Assembly: GCF_024763615.1 (NCBI RefSeq)
Contig: NC_077223.1
Location: 84,134,627-84,198,626 of the forward strand
From: Phlebotomus papatasi
Taxonomy: Eukaryota > Arthropoda > Insecta > Diptera > Psychodidae
DNA: 64,000 nt
Direction of reading: 5' to 3'
The notes below the pieces were generated by a model. The model was given only the letters and a program-made list of their open reading frames with translations. It was not told the DNA's origin and did no database searches. Position numbers and translations under genes: made by a program. Shown piece after piece: positions 34,223 through 47,400 of this stretch (position 1 is the stretch's first letter; the number at the start of each line of letters is the position of its first letter).

Positions 34223-34655
34223 CTATGACTTTTTCTCCTCTTTATCACCCATCTCTTGTTCTATTCTCTCCCGGGCCCGGAAAACTTTCGACTGGATGTA
34301 GAATGAGCCACCTTTTGATTTATCATTCACCTCAAAGAGATGCTTATAGCTCTTTTCCAGCTGCTCCTTGTCCAATTTGTCTAGATTGAGGATATTCTGA
34401 GCTTCCTCCAGGGTCATTCCTGCCAGAAATTTATTAAAATGAGGCTTGATTGCAATTTCCGGCAAGGATAATGAGGATCTTACCTGTCCGGAGGTTTCTA
34501 GCTTCGGTATTTTGACCACCCCTTCCACCACCACTGGCTGCTTGTCGTGCTGCTGCTTGACGCGAGAAGTCCAGCTCCTGCTTCAGGGCTCTCGAAAAGG
34601 CCTTTCCTATTGTCTGAGCCCCCAAAACTATTATTTGAGCGAGGTATTTGGCCAT
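34223..34655 (-). CDS. Pam16: PAM16/Magmas (TIM23 import motor J-like subunit; 2 exons, 122 aa)
   Basis: Exon 1 (34655-34484) encodes MAKYLAQIIVLGAQTIGKAF through NLRT. Exon 2 (34419-34223) continues G/MTLEEAQNILNLDKLDKEQL, across a 64-bp intron in phase 1. The hydrophobic N-terminus and the degenerate J domain, with LDKEQLEKSYKHLF and VNDKSKGGSFYIQSKV, are diagnostic; as in the family, there is no HPD tripeptide. PAM16 pairs with PAM14/TIMM14 to restrain mtHsp70 stimulation during protein import into the matrix. The fly orthologue is black pearl. The C-terminal tail is short and lysine-rich (EEKKS). It is divergent from the downstream PTP-like gene and convergent with DAP1. Confidence 0.94.
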
Positions 34656-35487
34656 TGTTATGAAATTTTTATCACAATATCCCACATAACCTCACATATT
34701 CCCCTGACACTTCCACTGGAAATTCCCACACCACGAGGGAATATTCCAGTTTATCTGGCAACCCGTGTAGATTTTTTTCATGTTCCGCGGAGGAAAGTGT
34801 ATGATGGTGGAAAAATAGCTTTAAAAACGCCTCAAAACAGAAAATTTAGGAAAATGTAAAGGTCCTAGTGTAGTGTCAGTGAAGTGTTCTATCCTCACAA
34901 GGTGAGATTTATTGGAAAAATTGAGAATTTTGTGTGAAAAAGTGCCCCCATATTGTACGGAAGCTACGCAATTTGAGTCCTTACCTGTGACGAAGGAAAA
35001 AGTGATTTTCCCAAGTTTTCCGAAGAGGATTTACTTATCTGGGATTGAAAATGTCTTCTTTGGCACAAATTTTGTCTCTCCCAGTAGTTTTCAGAGAGGA
35101 AAATTTGCGATAAAACTGGAAAATACGCAGCATAAATTCCTTTGGAGGAGAGTCTTGAAAAAAATTTCCATGAATTTTTTCTTCTCACGCATCCCTATTG
35201 CGCAAATGTAGTTTTCTCCTGCCTTTTCTGTTTCTGTGGGCATTTTACTCGAGACAATCGTCTTCAGTGTTGTTCAAACAATCCATTGGCACAAAAGAGA
35301 ATAGAAGACACATAGTGTAATTTGAATAATTCTATTTTTGAATCATGATTGTGTGCCTGGCGGTTTATGAGGAAAAAATCAATTGACTCAGCTTTTCCCT
35401 CAAAATTCAATGGATTCTCCCCCAATAAGCTCAAATTGACGTCCCCACAAGTCAAAGATTCACCTGTGTTTCAGTTGTACTCAGCAA
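34656..35487. promoter_or_regulatory. Divergent promoter region and 5'UTR intron of the PTP-like gene
   Basis: PAM16 starts leftward at 34655 and the PTP-like gene rightward. A donor CACAAG|GTGAGA at 34900/34901 and an acceptor TTTCAG at 35471-35474, 13 bp before the ATG at 35488, suggest a non-coding first exon and a 574-bp 5'UTR intron. This assignment is inferred. The longer frame around 34912 starts with TTG and has no support. Confidence 0.5.
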
Positions 35488-38400
35488 ATGTCTCGAGCAA
35501 CGGCCAGCGGAATGTCTCAGGGCAGTTCCGACAAGAAGAAATACAGATCAAGGTGAGGAAGTGTCTCAAGTGAATTTGTGTCAAAAATCGCGCCTGGTGC
35601 TCAAATCCCACCTCCTCTGTGCAGGTCAACGTCTCGCTTTGTGGACCTAGACAAGCAGAGGAAAACAAAATGCATTGGAGGTACTCCGAGTCTCTCCTCA
35701 ATTCCCAATACCATCAAGTTGAGTATGCTCAACAGTGGCCTCCTATCTTTCGATCGGGTCAAACTGGAGGCCAGGGATGAAAATAATTCCCTGTCGCAAA
35801 CCATCCCAGATCGACAAGTTCCACTCAAGTACTTCTTAAAGCTCTGTGAGCAGCGCAAAAAATTTCCCGTCCTCTTCAAATTGGAGTTCCAGACAGCCAT
35901 CAAAGTGGAGAACAATTCCATCCGGCATGCTACCCGGAAGAACAATCTGGAGAAGAATCAGAACCAAAAGTGCGTTCCCTATGACTACAATCGCGTCGTA
36001 CTGAAGAAGATTGATGGTATACCGGATTCAGACTACATTAATGCATCCTACGTTGATGTAAGTTGATTCACTATTCCTTTTTTTACATCCAGAGATTTCT
36101 TCGAAAAACAATTTGAATTTGATGGGAAGAATAACAAATTAATTCTCGGGAAATTGAGGGAATCGGAAAGGTGCCTGGTACACTGCCATAAATAAGTATC
36201 AGAACACTTCTTAAAAAAATTATTTGAGAATATTTTAAGGATTAAGACTGAGTTTTAATTTAATTTCAAAGATTTTTTTTTTATTTTCATAAAGCTTGCT
36301 ATTTTGTTAACCCTTTAAGGACGATTGGAACACCGGTGTCCCATAAAGAAAATAATTTTTCCTGACTACCCAAAGTTAATTTTTTCTTATGTCTCTACAT
36401 AATTGGAAAGTAGAAGGTTAAAGGAATCTAGAATATTTTCTGCAAGTCTCTAGCTATTTGTTATGTAGTAAATATTTAAGCTCAAAAATGGCGATTTTTT
36501 AAATTCTCAAATTCATAATTGATTTTATTTATTTTTTATCCTTCCAATTTTTTTTAATCCAAAACCCTTTTGGCAATAAAAACTACAATACTCATACGTA
36601 ATATTTTTCATTAAAGCGAAAAATATTATTCATTCACTGAGAAAAAAATGGGGGTGCGATTAACTTTTTTTTCCTTATAACTTTAACAATTTTTAGGTGT
36701 AAAAATATATCAACATTTTTTAATGTTCATTTTACACCTTTTTAAGGGTAAAATTAACATGAAAAGTGTAACTTTAACCCCTAATACACCTAAAAAGGGT
36801 AATATTTACACCGATTTTGGATCAATACTGCAGGGTAAAATAAACATTCCCGGAATGTTATTTTAACTTTTTCGGATTTCTCTCAGTGTAGAGGCCATTA
36901 GGCAGTGTTCAATATTTAATGCTAAAAAATTTGTAATTTAAAGGCTAATGACGTTTCATATTACAAAACCCACTAATATTTAAAGACTAGAACGGTTTTC
37001 GCAACAAAATTTAAAAAATAAATTTAATTTAAACCTTATAGTGGTCGCACAGATTTTAAATTGAGTCAAATTCAATTGATTGCAATTTTACCTCTTACTT
37101 TTGCAAACTGATATTTCACTGAGCTCTCCGATATTCGACTGATATTGGAACCGAAAATGACAGATATAAATCCATTTTATACGTGCGTGAAGGTGGATTT
37201 TTTTAACATTATCGTGTGCTTGACGTTTCACCTGGATATTGGAGAACCGAATATCGAAGAGCCCTGTGTAGATTATCTCTTTCAAATAGTAAATATGTAG
37301 CTTCGGCACACCGGGCACACCTTTTAGATCAGGAAAATTTTGTGTAATCGAAATTAACATCCCTGTCTTTCTTTAAAGTTTTGCATATGTCTATCATACT
37401 CTTTCGCACTCTTCTTCTTTTGAATATCACACCAAATTAAATTTAGTTCAGTCCAATTTTGAGACCAAAAGAGTGGGAGAGACTTATGCAAATCTTTTGA
37501 AAAAAAGGGACGCGAATATTAATTTCTTTAAATTTTACCGATCTAAAAGGTGAGTCGAAGGCATAAGAAGTAAAATTTCAATCGATTGAATTTCAGTCAA
37601 TTGAAATAGTGTGCATGCTCCAAAAATGTAATTGCAATTATATTAATAAAAAAGAAATACTTCTTCTGTTTTCCATATTTTAAAAATACTCCATAAATAC
37701 TTACGGCTTCTGTAACACCTTTTAAATCAGGAAAATTTCATGAAATCAAAATTCACATTCCATTGTTTCCCAAACGTTTTGCATGTGTCTCACTTTTTCA
37801 CACTCCAAATTTTAATTTGTTCTGACGTTCAAAATAAATGGAAAAATGTGCAAGATGGGATAGGCATATGCAAAATGTGTAAGAAAGGGATGCCAATTTT
37901 GATTTTATCACATTTTCCTGATCTAAAAGCTGCACACAAATTAGTAAGATTTTGAAATTGAAAAATGCCGCTTTAAATTTTTTAGTGTAACTGTATTATC
38001 ACACTTGCACATTAAAATTTTAATATGATTCACATTAATTGTCGCTGGTGAGAGTCCAAATGCTCCAAATGTGTAATTTGTGTGTTTGAATCATTTTATA
38101 TTCAAAATTTGATTTATTTGTTGATAAAAATGTAGACTTGGCCCGCAAAATTTGATATAAATTGTATAGCATTAATGCGAAAAATTAATGCGATTTTCTC
38201 TTTAATTTTTTAATGTGAAAAATATTTATGCTTTAGGTAAATTTAAACTTATTTTTGCAGGCCAAGTCCACTTCTTTATCAATAAATAGAAAAACCCAAA
38301 TATTAAGTGACTCAAAGACACAAATAACATATTTGGACGCTCACAAGCTACAATTAATGTGAATCACATTAAAATTTTAATGTGCAAGTGTGATAACGCC

Positions 38401-41400
38401 GTAAAGTTGTTGACATTTTAACTTAAATTTTGTATTGAGAAGTTTATTGTTTTTTACCCGAAAAGCTCCTCTTTTACACTTCAAAAAAATTTAAGATTTT
38501 TATCGCACAATACGAAGCATCATTTAAAGACCGAATTTAATACATAAAATCTTAAAATATTGACTCATTGGGGGAATTCTGTAACAATATGACAATGTCA
38601 TATGACAAGTTTAAAATTTTTATGTTGTAAATTCGAAAGAACTAATTAAAAATCTTGAAGCTTCACAGAGCTTTTACAATGGCTATTAGATGCTCACTGG
38701 GCTTTAATGTTGTCCTGATTCAGAATTTTACCACGAAAATTTGTCATATGACATTGTCATACTATTACAGAATTCCCCTACCGGATAGGAGTATAAATTA
38801 ATGGTTATGAGACTTTCACGGCCTTATCATTTTATTGCACGAACTTCAAATTTTGTAGACTTTCATTAATGTCTGAAACAAAATAAATTTTAATCTATAA
38901 AATGGTAAATATTTCAAGCTGAGTGAATAATTAGGTCAAAATAATAAAAAAAAAGTTACTTGACCTTTTCTTTAATTGGTTTTTGACATGTAATTCAGAT
39001 GGAATAATAAGTCTTTATAGCTCCATCAAAAGCCCTCCTTTGTTCAATTAAATGTTCCAACTGCTGCAGATTTTATTGGGAAAATTTTAAAGCTCATAAT
39101 CCATGAGGAAAATGTGTGTTTCGGGAAATTTTCTTCTAAAGAACTCCTTGAATAAATTCTGTTTTATTATTATTTCGGAAGAAGTGTATTGGCTCGGAAA
39201 ATTTTATTTATAAATATTTACATTAACCATGGAAAGTGTGCTAGTGAGTTTGCAAAATATTCACTTTAGAATTTTTTTATACTTCCTCAAAACATAACAC
39301 TTCTTTGTTATTCTTAGTGAGAAGTCTCTTAAGCTGCCATGAAATTTTAATGCTATATTTTACCATCGAAATGATTTAATTTGAAATGAAATATCCCTGG
39401 CAAAATGTCTCTCCCTCTTCAGAGTCTTCTGAAGCCAAATGCGTATATTGTGACTCAAGGACCAACTGAGGAGACTGTTGTCGATTTCTGGAGGATGATT
39501 TGGAGTGAGAATGTGAGTGCTATCATCATGTTGACAAAGACTTTTGACTTCACAAAGGTAATTTTTGTTAAAGAAATCCTTGTTGGGATTGAATTTCAAG
39601 AGGCTCCTCTTTTATTTGTGTTTTTTGATGGGGGTGTCCTTCAGGTGATGTGCGTTCAATATTGGCCAGCTTCGAAGGAAAAGGATGAATTCTATGGTGA
39701 TATCAATATTGATATTGTGAAAGAGGAGCAATTGGCTAACTTTCAAATTCGCACATTTCGTATTTACAATAAAAGTGAAGGGGTGAGTAATAAAGAATTT
39801 ACTCTCTCTCTCAATCAACAAACTTTCAGTCTCTATTGTCTGGCGATTGTTTGATGAAAATGTTTCTATTACGTTTATTTTTTATTGTTTTTTTTGGGGC
39901 TATTTTTAGGGTCCAACAGCATCACGAGATATATTGCAATTTCACTTCACCGAGTGGCATTCACATTCTTGTCCGTTTTCAAATGCTGTCTTGGAATTTC
40001 GACGGCGTGTCCGTGCTGTTGTAGGAAATATTATCACGGCCAATAGCGTCATTGGTCCGATGCTCGTTCACTGCAAGTGAGTCAATGCATTTTCACTTTC
40101 TATTTTGTCACTTTATTACAATTTTATTTCATCAAATCAGGCGAAGCGCATCTCTCGAAAATGATCACACATTTTTGTGTAGGGGAAGGCTTTGCAGCTT
40201 CGCACACACTCTGGCTTAGAACACTTCATATTTTTCCCATATTCCTTTAATGAATCTGCCCTATGGCAATATATTTTAACAGCTAGTTTTAAGTCACTTA
40301 TTTCCTGAAAAAAAAACAGATTCATTAAAAAATATGGGAAAAATATGAAGCGTTCGAAGCTAAAGTATGTGCGAAGCCTGAAAGCCTTCCCTTATTTTAA
40401 TTAAGACTTGTTCCGCAAAAAATTATTGCTTTGCAAATTTTCTCTTCGAAATTAAATGAAAATCTTTATAAACACTGAGAAAAAACGAGGCTGCGATTAA
40501 CTTTTTGTCCTCATAATTTTAACACTTTTTAGGTGTAAAAATATATCAACATTTTTTAATGTTAATTTTACACCTTTTTAAGGGTAAAATTAACATGAAA
40601 AAGGGTCACTTTAACCCCGAATACACCTGAAAAGCGTAATAATTACACCGATTTCGGATCAATAATGCAGGATAAAATTAACATTTCCGGAATGTCATTT
40701 TAACTTTTTCGGATTTCTCTCAGTGAAGGCTTCTACACATTGAGAGTAATTTTCATCAAAAATTGCATTTTTAACAGAGTTTTGACGTTTCCACTTGCAG
40801 ATAATCTCCTTCAAAAAAGCAATTTTTGACTAAAATTGCACCCAATGTGTAGGGACCTTAAAGTTGTAGTAGTTTGAATTTCTTCTTATTCCTTATGTTA
40901 AAACAAAATTATATAGAATTGTGTATTTTTGCTAATTAATTTTGGCACTGTACAACAGAATAGTAATAATCAAATTTGGATAGTTACTCAATTTATAACT
41001 CTAAATGTAGTAAAATTGTCATGCAAATTTCAGCAAAGAGAAAAAAGTTGTTTTCGTTTATTTCATTTTACCGGTGATCATCTTAAATGCTTATTAGAAA
41101 TTATGTAGACTACAGTGGGGGCGGTTCCTCGCGGAACCGCTGCACCCAGGCCTCATTTTGGGCCCATTATGCATCCATTGGGAGAAATTATGTAAATTTT
41201 CATAAAGATTTTTTTTAATTGCTCTAAATTTTTTTTTAATTAGGCAAATTTAATTTTTCGCTTACTGAATTTGGGGTTTTACTGACCAAACTTGTATTCT
41301 TAGTGAGCGATATTTAACTGAAGAAATTCAATATTTATCTGACCGAAATTTTTTTATGAAGATATCAAATTTTACTGCACAAATTTAATATTTTAATGAC

Positions 41401-44400
41401 CAAATGTAATTCTCATAATTTTTACAAAAAAAAAATTTGATGGCAAAATTAAATGTTACACCTTTTAGATCAGGATGATTTCGTTAAATCAAAATTCAAC
41501 TCAATTTCTATCTTAAAAATTCTGCATATGCCTTTCTTGACTTTTTGCACTCTCCTTCTTTTGAACATCACGACAAATTCAATTTAGTTCAGTCCAGATT
41601 AGAATGAGAAGAAGTTGCATAGATATATGCAAAACGTTTGAGAAAAATCGAGATGTGAATTGTTATATCGTGAAATTTTCTTGGTCTAAATTGTGTGCCA
41701 GAGCCGTAATTAACTAAATTTATGTTGTTATGGCTCCGGCACACCTTTTAGGTCGAAAAATTTCAAGAAATCAACATTCAGATTACTTTCTTTCTCACAC
41801 GTTTTGCATAGGTCTATCTCATTCTTTCGTACACCAAATTCGATTGAGCTAAATTGAATTTGTTGTGACGTTTAAAAGAAGAAGAAGAAGAGCGCGAAAG
41901 AATGAAATAAACATATGTAAAGCATGTAAGAAAAAAAGGGATTCAAAATTCGATATCATGAAATTTTCCTGACCTAAAAGATGTGCCGGAGCCATTACAG
42001 ATCAAATTGATTATTTTGATAAATACACTTTTTATGAAAATATCATGAAATAAAAATTTGCATTCCTTTCTATCTCAAATATTTTGCATATATCTATCTC
42101 ATTATTTTGCATTCCAAATTCGATTGAGCTAAATTCGATTTGTTTTGATATTTAAAAGAAGAAGAAGAGTGCGAAAGAATACAAGCAAAGCTTTTAAGAA
42201 ATAAAGGAATGCAAATTTCGACTTCGTGAAATTTTCCTGATCTAAAAGGTGTGCCAGAGTCATTACTGATGAAATTAAAAATTTTGTGGCTCTGGAATAC
42301 CTTTTAGATTAGGAAAATTTCATGTAATCGAAATTCATATCCCTTTCTTCCTTAAAAACTTTGCATATGTCTATCTCACTCTTTCGGACTCTTCTTCTTC
42401 TTTTGAACATCACACGAAATTCAATTTAGTTTCAAAATATTTGAAAAAGAAAAGGATATTAATTTCGATTTCATGAAATTGTTCTGACATAAAAGGTGTC
42501 CCGGAGACTTTGAAATCGAAAATTATTTTTTTTCGAATTTGTCTCTTTTTAATTCAACTCAGCGATGGAGGAGGTCGTTCTGGAGTTTACTTGGCCATTG
42601 ATGCCAATATGGAATTGGCTGAAGAAGAGGAATGTTTCCATTTATTTGGATATCTGAAGAAGCTCCGTCAGTCGCGAAAAGGTTTAATTGAGAATGTGGA
42701 TCAGTACAAATTTGTCTATGATACTCTCGAGGAATATCTGTGCTGTGGGAATTCCTGGTTCCCAGTGTCCAAATTGTCGGAGAAATTGAAAGAAAAGAGC
42801 CTTAAGAATCCTGCGACTAAAATTAATGAGTACCAAAAGGAGTTTGATCAAATTTGCAAGCAGACTCCCAGGTAAATGTCCCTCAATCAATTCTCAATTT
42901 AATTTAATTAACTTCTCAACAATTCTCCCTGCTTAATTAGATTTTCTATTGGTGACTGCGCAGGAGGTCATCGAGCTGACAATAGAGACAAAAATCGGGA
43001 TGTTCTCTGTGTTCCACGTAAGTTTGAACTCTCTTTTTTTTGCAAGGTCAATTTTGACCTTTGTCCTTTCATTTAATTAGTATAATCTCATTTAGTGATG
43101 AAGTGAGAACGAGTGGCCGATAAAACACTGAAAATTTAATCATTTTGTCTTTGTAGCCGATAATTACCGGCCCTATTTGACATCCTTTCAGGGAAATGCT
43201 TTTACGGACTATATAAATGCGGTGTTTGTGGATGTAAGAAATTGATTGTCATCCCCTCTTCCAAATGGATGTTTTTTACTCCACATTTTAATCCCAATCA
43301 CTCCCTTTTGTTATTTAAAATTCTTTAATCGATTAACTTGTTGAACCCTTTGGTATTCTTGTGCTTCTGGCTCACAATATTATTATAAGTTTTGCAAAAA
43401 AAAATCCAATGCAGTATGTTTACTTTTTTCGTGTGTATAGTTGCAATAATGGATGATTCAGTAAATTTCTAGTTTGTCCTAATCTAATCGAATTTACTTT
43501 GATTTTTTTTCAATTAAAATTATAGAAAAAAATTAACCACTTTCTGTTTTTCGATATTGGTCGAATTTGTAACACTTAAATGTTTTTAATGAAAACAAAT
43601 TATCAATGCAGTCTCAAATCTTTATTATTTTTTTACAAAGTTTTCTCAGCTTTATTTAAGATGTTTTTACTAAAGTTCTCTAAAATCCCTTAAACATTAA
43701 CAAAAAATAAATAAAAAAGAAAAATAATTTTGGTTATCACATGAGAGATCAATGCTATTTCTATTAGGGATTTTGGCACTTCGGGATTTTGGCTTTTGGG
43801 ATTTTCGTTTTGGGATTTCGACTATTCGGGATTTTCATCCTTTCCGGAATTCGGCTTTTCAGGATATCGACAAATTAGGGATTTCAGCATTTCGGGATGT
43901 TGGCTCATCGGGATTTTGGTCCTTTCCGGATTTTGGTTTTTCGGGATTTTGATACATTCAGAATTGTGGGTCATTGAGGTTTTGACCTATTCGGCTTTTC
44001 GATCATTTGGAATTTAGGTCTTTCTGGGATTTGCCGTTCGGGATATTGTCTATTCAGGATTTTCATTCTTTCCGGAATTCGGCTATTCAGGATATCGACC
44101 CATTCGGGATTTCAGCATTTCGGGATGTTGGCTCATCGAGATTTTGGTCCTTTCCGGATTTTGGCTTTTCGGGATTTCGATACATTCAGAATTGTGGATC
44201 ATTGAGGTTTTGACCTATTCGGCTTTTCGGTCATTTGGAATTTTGGTCTTTCCGAGATTTGCCGTTCGGGATATTGTCTATTCAGAATTTTCATTCTTTC
44301 CGGACTTCGGCTATTTAGGATATAGACCCATTCGGGATTTCAACCTTTCAGGATCTTGGCTTTTCGGGATTTGGCTTTTAGGATCTTTGTTTTTCGGAAT

Positions 44401-47400
44401 TTTGGTTTCCGGGATTTCGACCCTGATTTTCCGCAATTTTTTATCACTTAATAGAGGAATAAATTTCCTATAAAAATATGTTTATTTGATATTTATAACG
44501 TTTGCGAGAGTAAAACGTCACAAATTATCCGAAGACTGACAGAATTTGTCCCAGCAATTTTGAGAATCTCCACAAAATCGACTTTTAGAAAATTATTTAA
44601 AAATCACATTTCTTTCGAGATAGAGGAAAATAGTCTTCTGCAATGTTGTAGAGCAGTAAATTTCCTATAAGAATATGCTCTTTATAAAACGTTTAAGTTT
44701 TCTCAGAGCTCGTGAAAGAATTAAATATGCGTTTCAATTTTTTCAATTCAATTTATTCATCTCATTTTCATCAGCGTTTTGACAAGTTTTGCCCCAATCT
44801 CCCCTATACGTGTGATTTTTGAGCGCATACCGGTTCAAAAATTCAGAATGGTGAATTTTCTGATCATTGGTGTGTTAGGACGAAATGTTCATTTGGGCTA
44901 GCTGCAAAACATATCCGAAAATGAAACAAATCGTTGGAGCCATTTTCGAAGAAACCTAAAATAACATGGTTTTAGAGGATAGCAGGGGGGTCAGGGGGAA
45001 ATTAGAACAGATTCCTCTCGACAATATAGAGTTAAAAGGGAGGGGGGTCATCGAAAACCTGAAGTCGATATCTTTGACCGCATAGATTTCACACTGAAAA
45101 AATATATACGACCAATAAATAAAAATACTTTAACAAAATATATCATTTACGAGTATTTTACCGATTCATTACCGATTGAGGCGGACGCAGCAAAGTTGGA
45201 AATTGAAGACATTTTCAAAATATTAAAATTTAAGTAAATCGGTCGAAAAATAGGTTTTCTATCCTGAACTTTAACGTTCAAAAATTCAAAATCGAAAATC
45301 GAAAACAGATGCATGCGCGAAATATTATCTCCAAAACGTATCCAGAAATGAACGAAATCGTTAAATCCGTTTTCGGGAAAAAAAGGGAAAAAGCGTCTCT
45401 AGATAAGATTTTTTTTTAGAGTGGGTCATTGAAGTCCGGAAGTTGATGTCTCTTATGGTTTGCCCTCTAGTTCGGTAACAAGTTGAGAAAAAAAACTAGG
45501 GTGGAGTAACCACTTATCGCCACTTTTAGCAAAAAGTGAAATTAACTTTATTATAAGTTTTGACCCCTTATTATCAGATAACTCAAATTTGACACAAATT
45601 TACTTAGATATATTGGCTCTAGATTCGCCAAAATAATAATCCTACAATTTAACGTGGGAGTACCTTAAAAACTGATTTTTATTAAAATTGCAAAAATAAC
45701 CACTTCGTCGCCACTTTTTACCACTTTTGGCCAGTTCTGTAACCACTTCTCGCCACCCAATTGAAAAGGTTCAAACTCGATTATTTTAGGTAATATTATG
45801 TAAAGAATACATTCAGCATTTCTTTTTCTTCATGAACACTTTATTATTAGGGGAGACTGGGGTAAAAAGTCACAAGTCGAAAATTTCATAATTCAATATC
45901 TTCCAAGATAAAAGAGATAGCGGCTTCAAATTTTTTCCTTAGATAGCTTCCATGAACCTTTTTCAATGTCGTAAGTTTCTTAGAATTCGAACAGGGGATT
46001 TAGAAAATAAAAAATATTGAAATTTTTAGGCCTGTTTTTGAAATATTTTTATTCAAAGAGATATCAATTTTTACCTACTTAATTTCCAAAATTGATGCAC
46101 TGGCGAATATTTCCTAAATGATTTGGATTCCCTGAGTACGAATCCACTATCCGTTTTAGCTTTTTCCAAATATTCTTCTCTCCAGAAATCTTTTTCTTAA
46201 AAATGACCACTTGGGGTAAAAAGTATCAAAAGGTATGGGGCATAAAGTAACAAAAACCGAAGCAATTCCTGATGTCTCACGGCGAAAAGAAACGTCATTC
46301 ATTGCCATGTGTCGCCGCTTGTTGTTTATTTTGCATGGGTCAAACAATTTGCAGTTTTATTGGAATAATACTCATGAATCACAGAACTGTGATTCGTTAC
46401 CTCATTCCCCTTAGCCCATCAACCATCGATGTTCTCTGAATTACTCCCCGATTGAGAAGTTTTGCCTGGTTCTCCACTTGATCATCGTGCTCATTTTTTT
46501 GTGAGACACAGAAGCAATTGAACACCCCGGATACCCCATGGAACCTAAAAAGATTGCGATGACACGTTGAGAATCTGCATTCCTCCGTTTATAGGCATCA
46601 ACTATATTATATAGCACTACTGAATGGACACACATAGTTAAATTGAGTGGCATATACTATGAAAAAAACTCTATTTTGCACTAGCACTTCTTCCTTTAAT
46701 TTGTTTTTATTTTGCACTTAAGTGACGTTTACTCGGCAACTCTTCGGCAGATTTCGTCAAATGCATCTCGCCCAATTCGCCATTTTCGCCTTTTCAGAAT
46801 GGTTAAATAGAATTTTCTTGCCAAAAAAAGCCTTTGGAAAATAACTTTAAAAATGCTTTTCTCGTTCAGATAGGAAAAACTCTGTTGCACAAAGGTGTAG
46901 AGAAATAAACATCCTATGAAAATATGTCATCTAGGCATTTTTTAATGTTATGGGAGCCCGTAATAAAGGGTATCAAAATGTGATAATTTTACCCCATACT
47001 ATTTGCCCCAGCATTTTTGAGAATGGTCACAAAATCACCTTTTAGAAATCAGCTCAATAAACGTATTTCCTTACAAAATAGAGGAAAAATTACTTCCACA
47101 AAGTTGTAGAGCGGTAAATTTCCTATAAAACTGTGCTAATTATAAATTTCTGAAGCGCTCGAGTAGCTTGTAAAAAAATAAAATATCCGTTTTGTGACTT
47201 TTTACCCCAGTCTCCCCTACTCACTGATTTTTCTTCGCTTTTATTTGAAAAAAAAATTAGACTAGGGTAAACTGGTACAAGTTAGACAATGGTACAATTT
47301 GGACGGGGTTTTTTTTCTTGATAAATTTAGTACTTCACTTTTATTTGTATATGTTTAATGCTTTAGTTTTATAATTTGGTTCCTTATTGTGCTTAAAAAC

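Noticed and set aside
34912..35211. 99-aa ORF upstream of the PTP-like gene
   Set aside because: Starts with TTG, and lies in the inferred 5'UTR intron. A receptor-type extracellular exon was considered, but no signal peptide or membrane segment is present.
43752..44473. ORFs in the second satellite-like block
   Set aside because: Same repeat artefact as at 17-18 kb.
46156..46653. Short minus-strand ORFs within the 45850-47217 element, considered as transposase remnants
   Set aside because: No DDE/D-type or helix-turn-helix motifs seen; too short.
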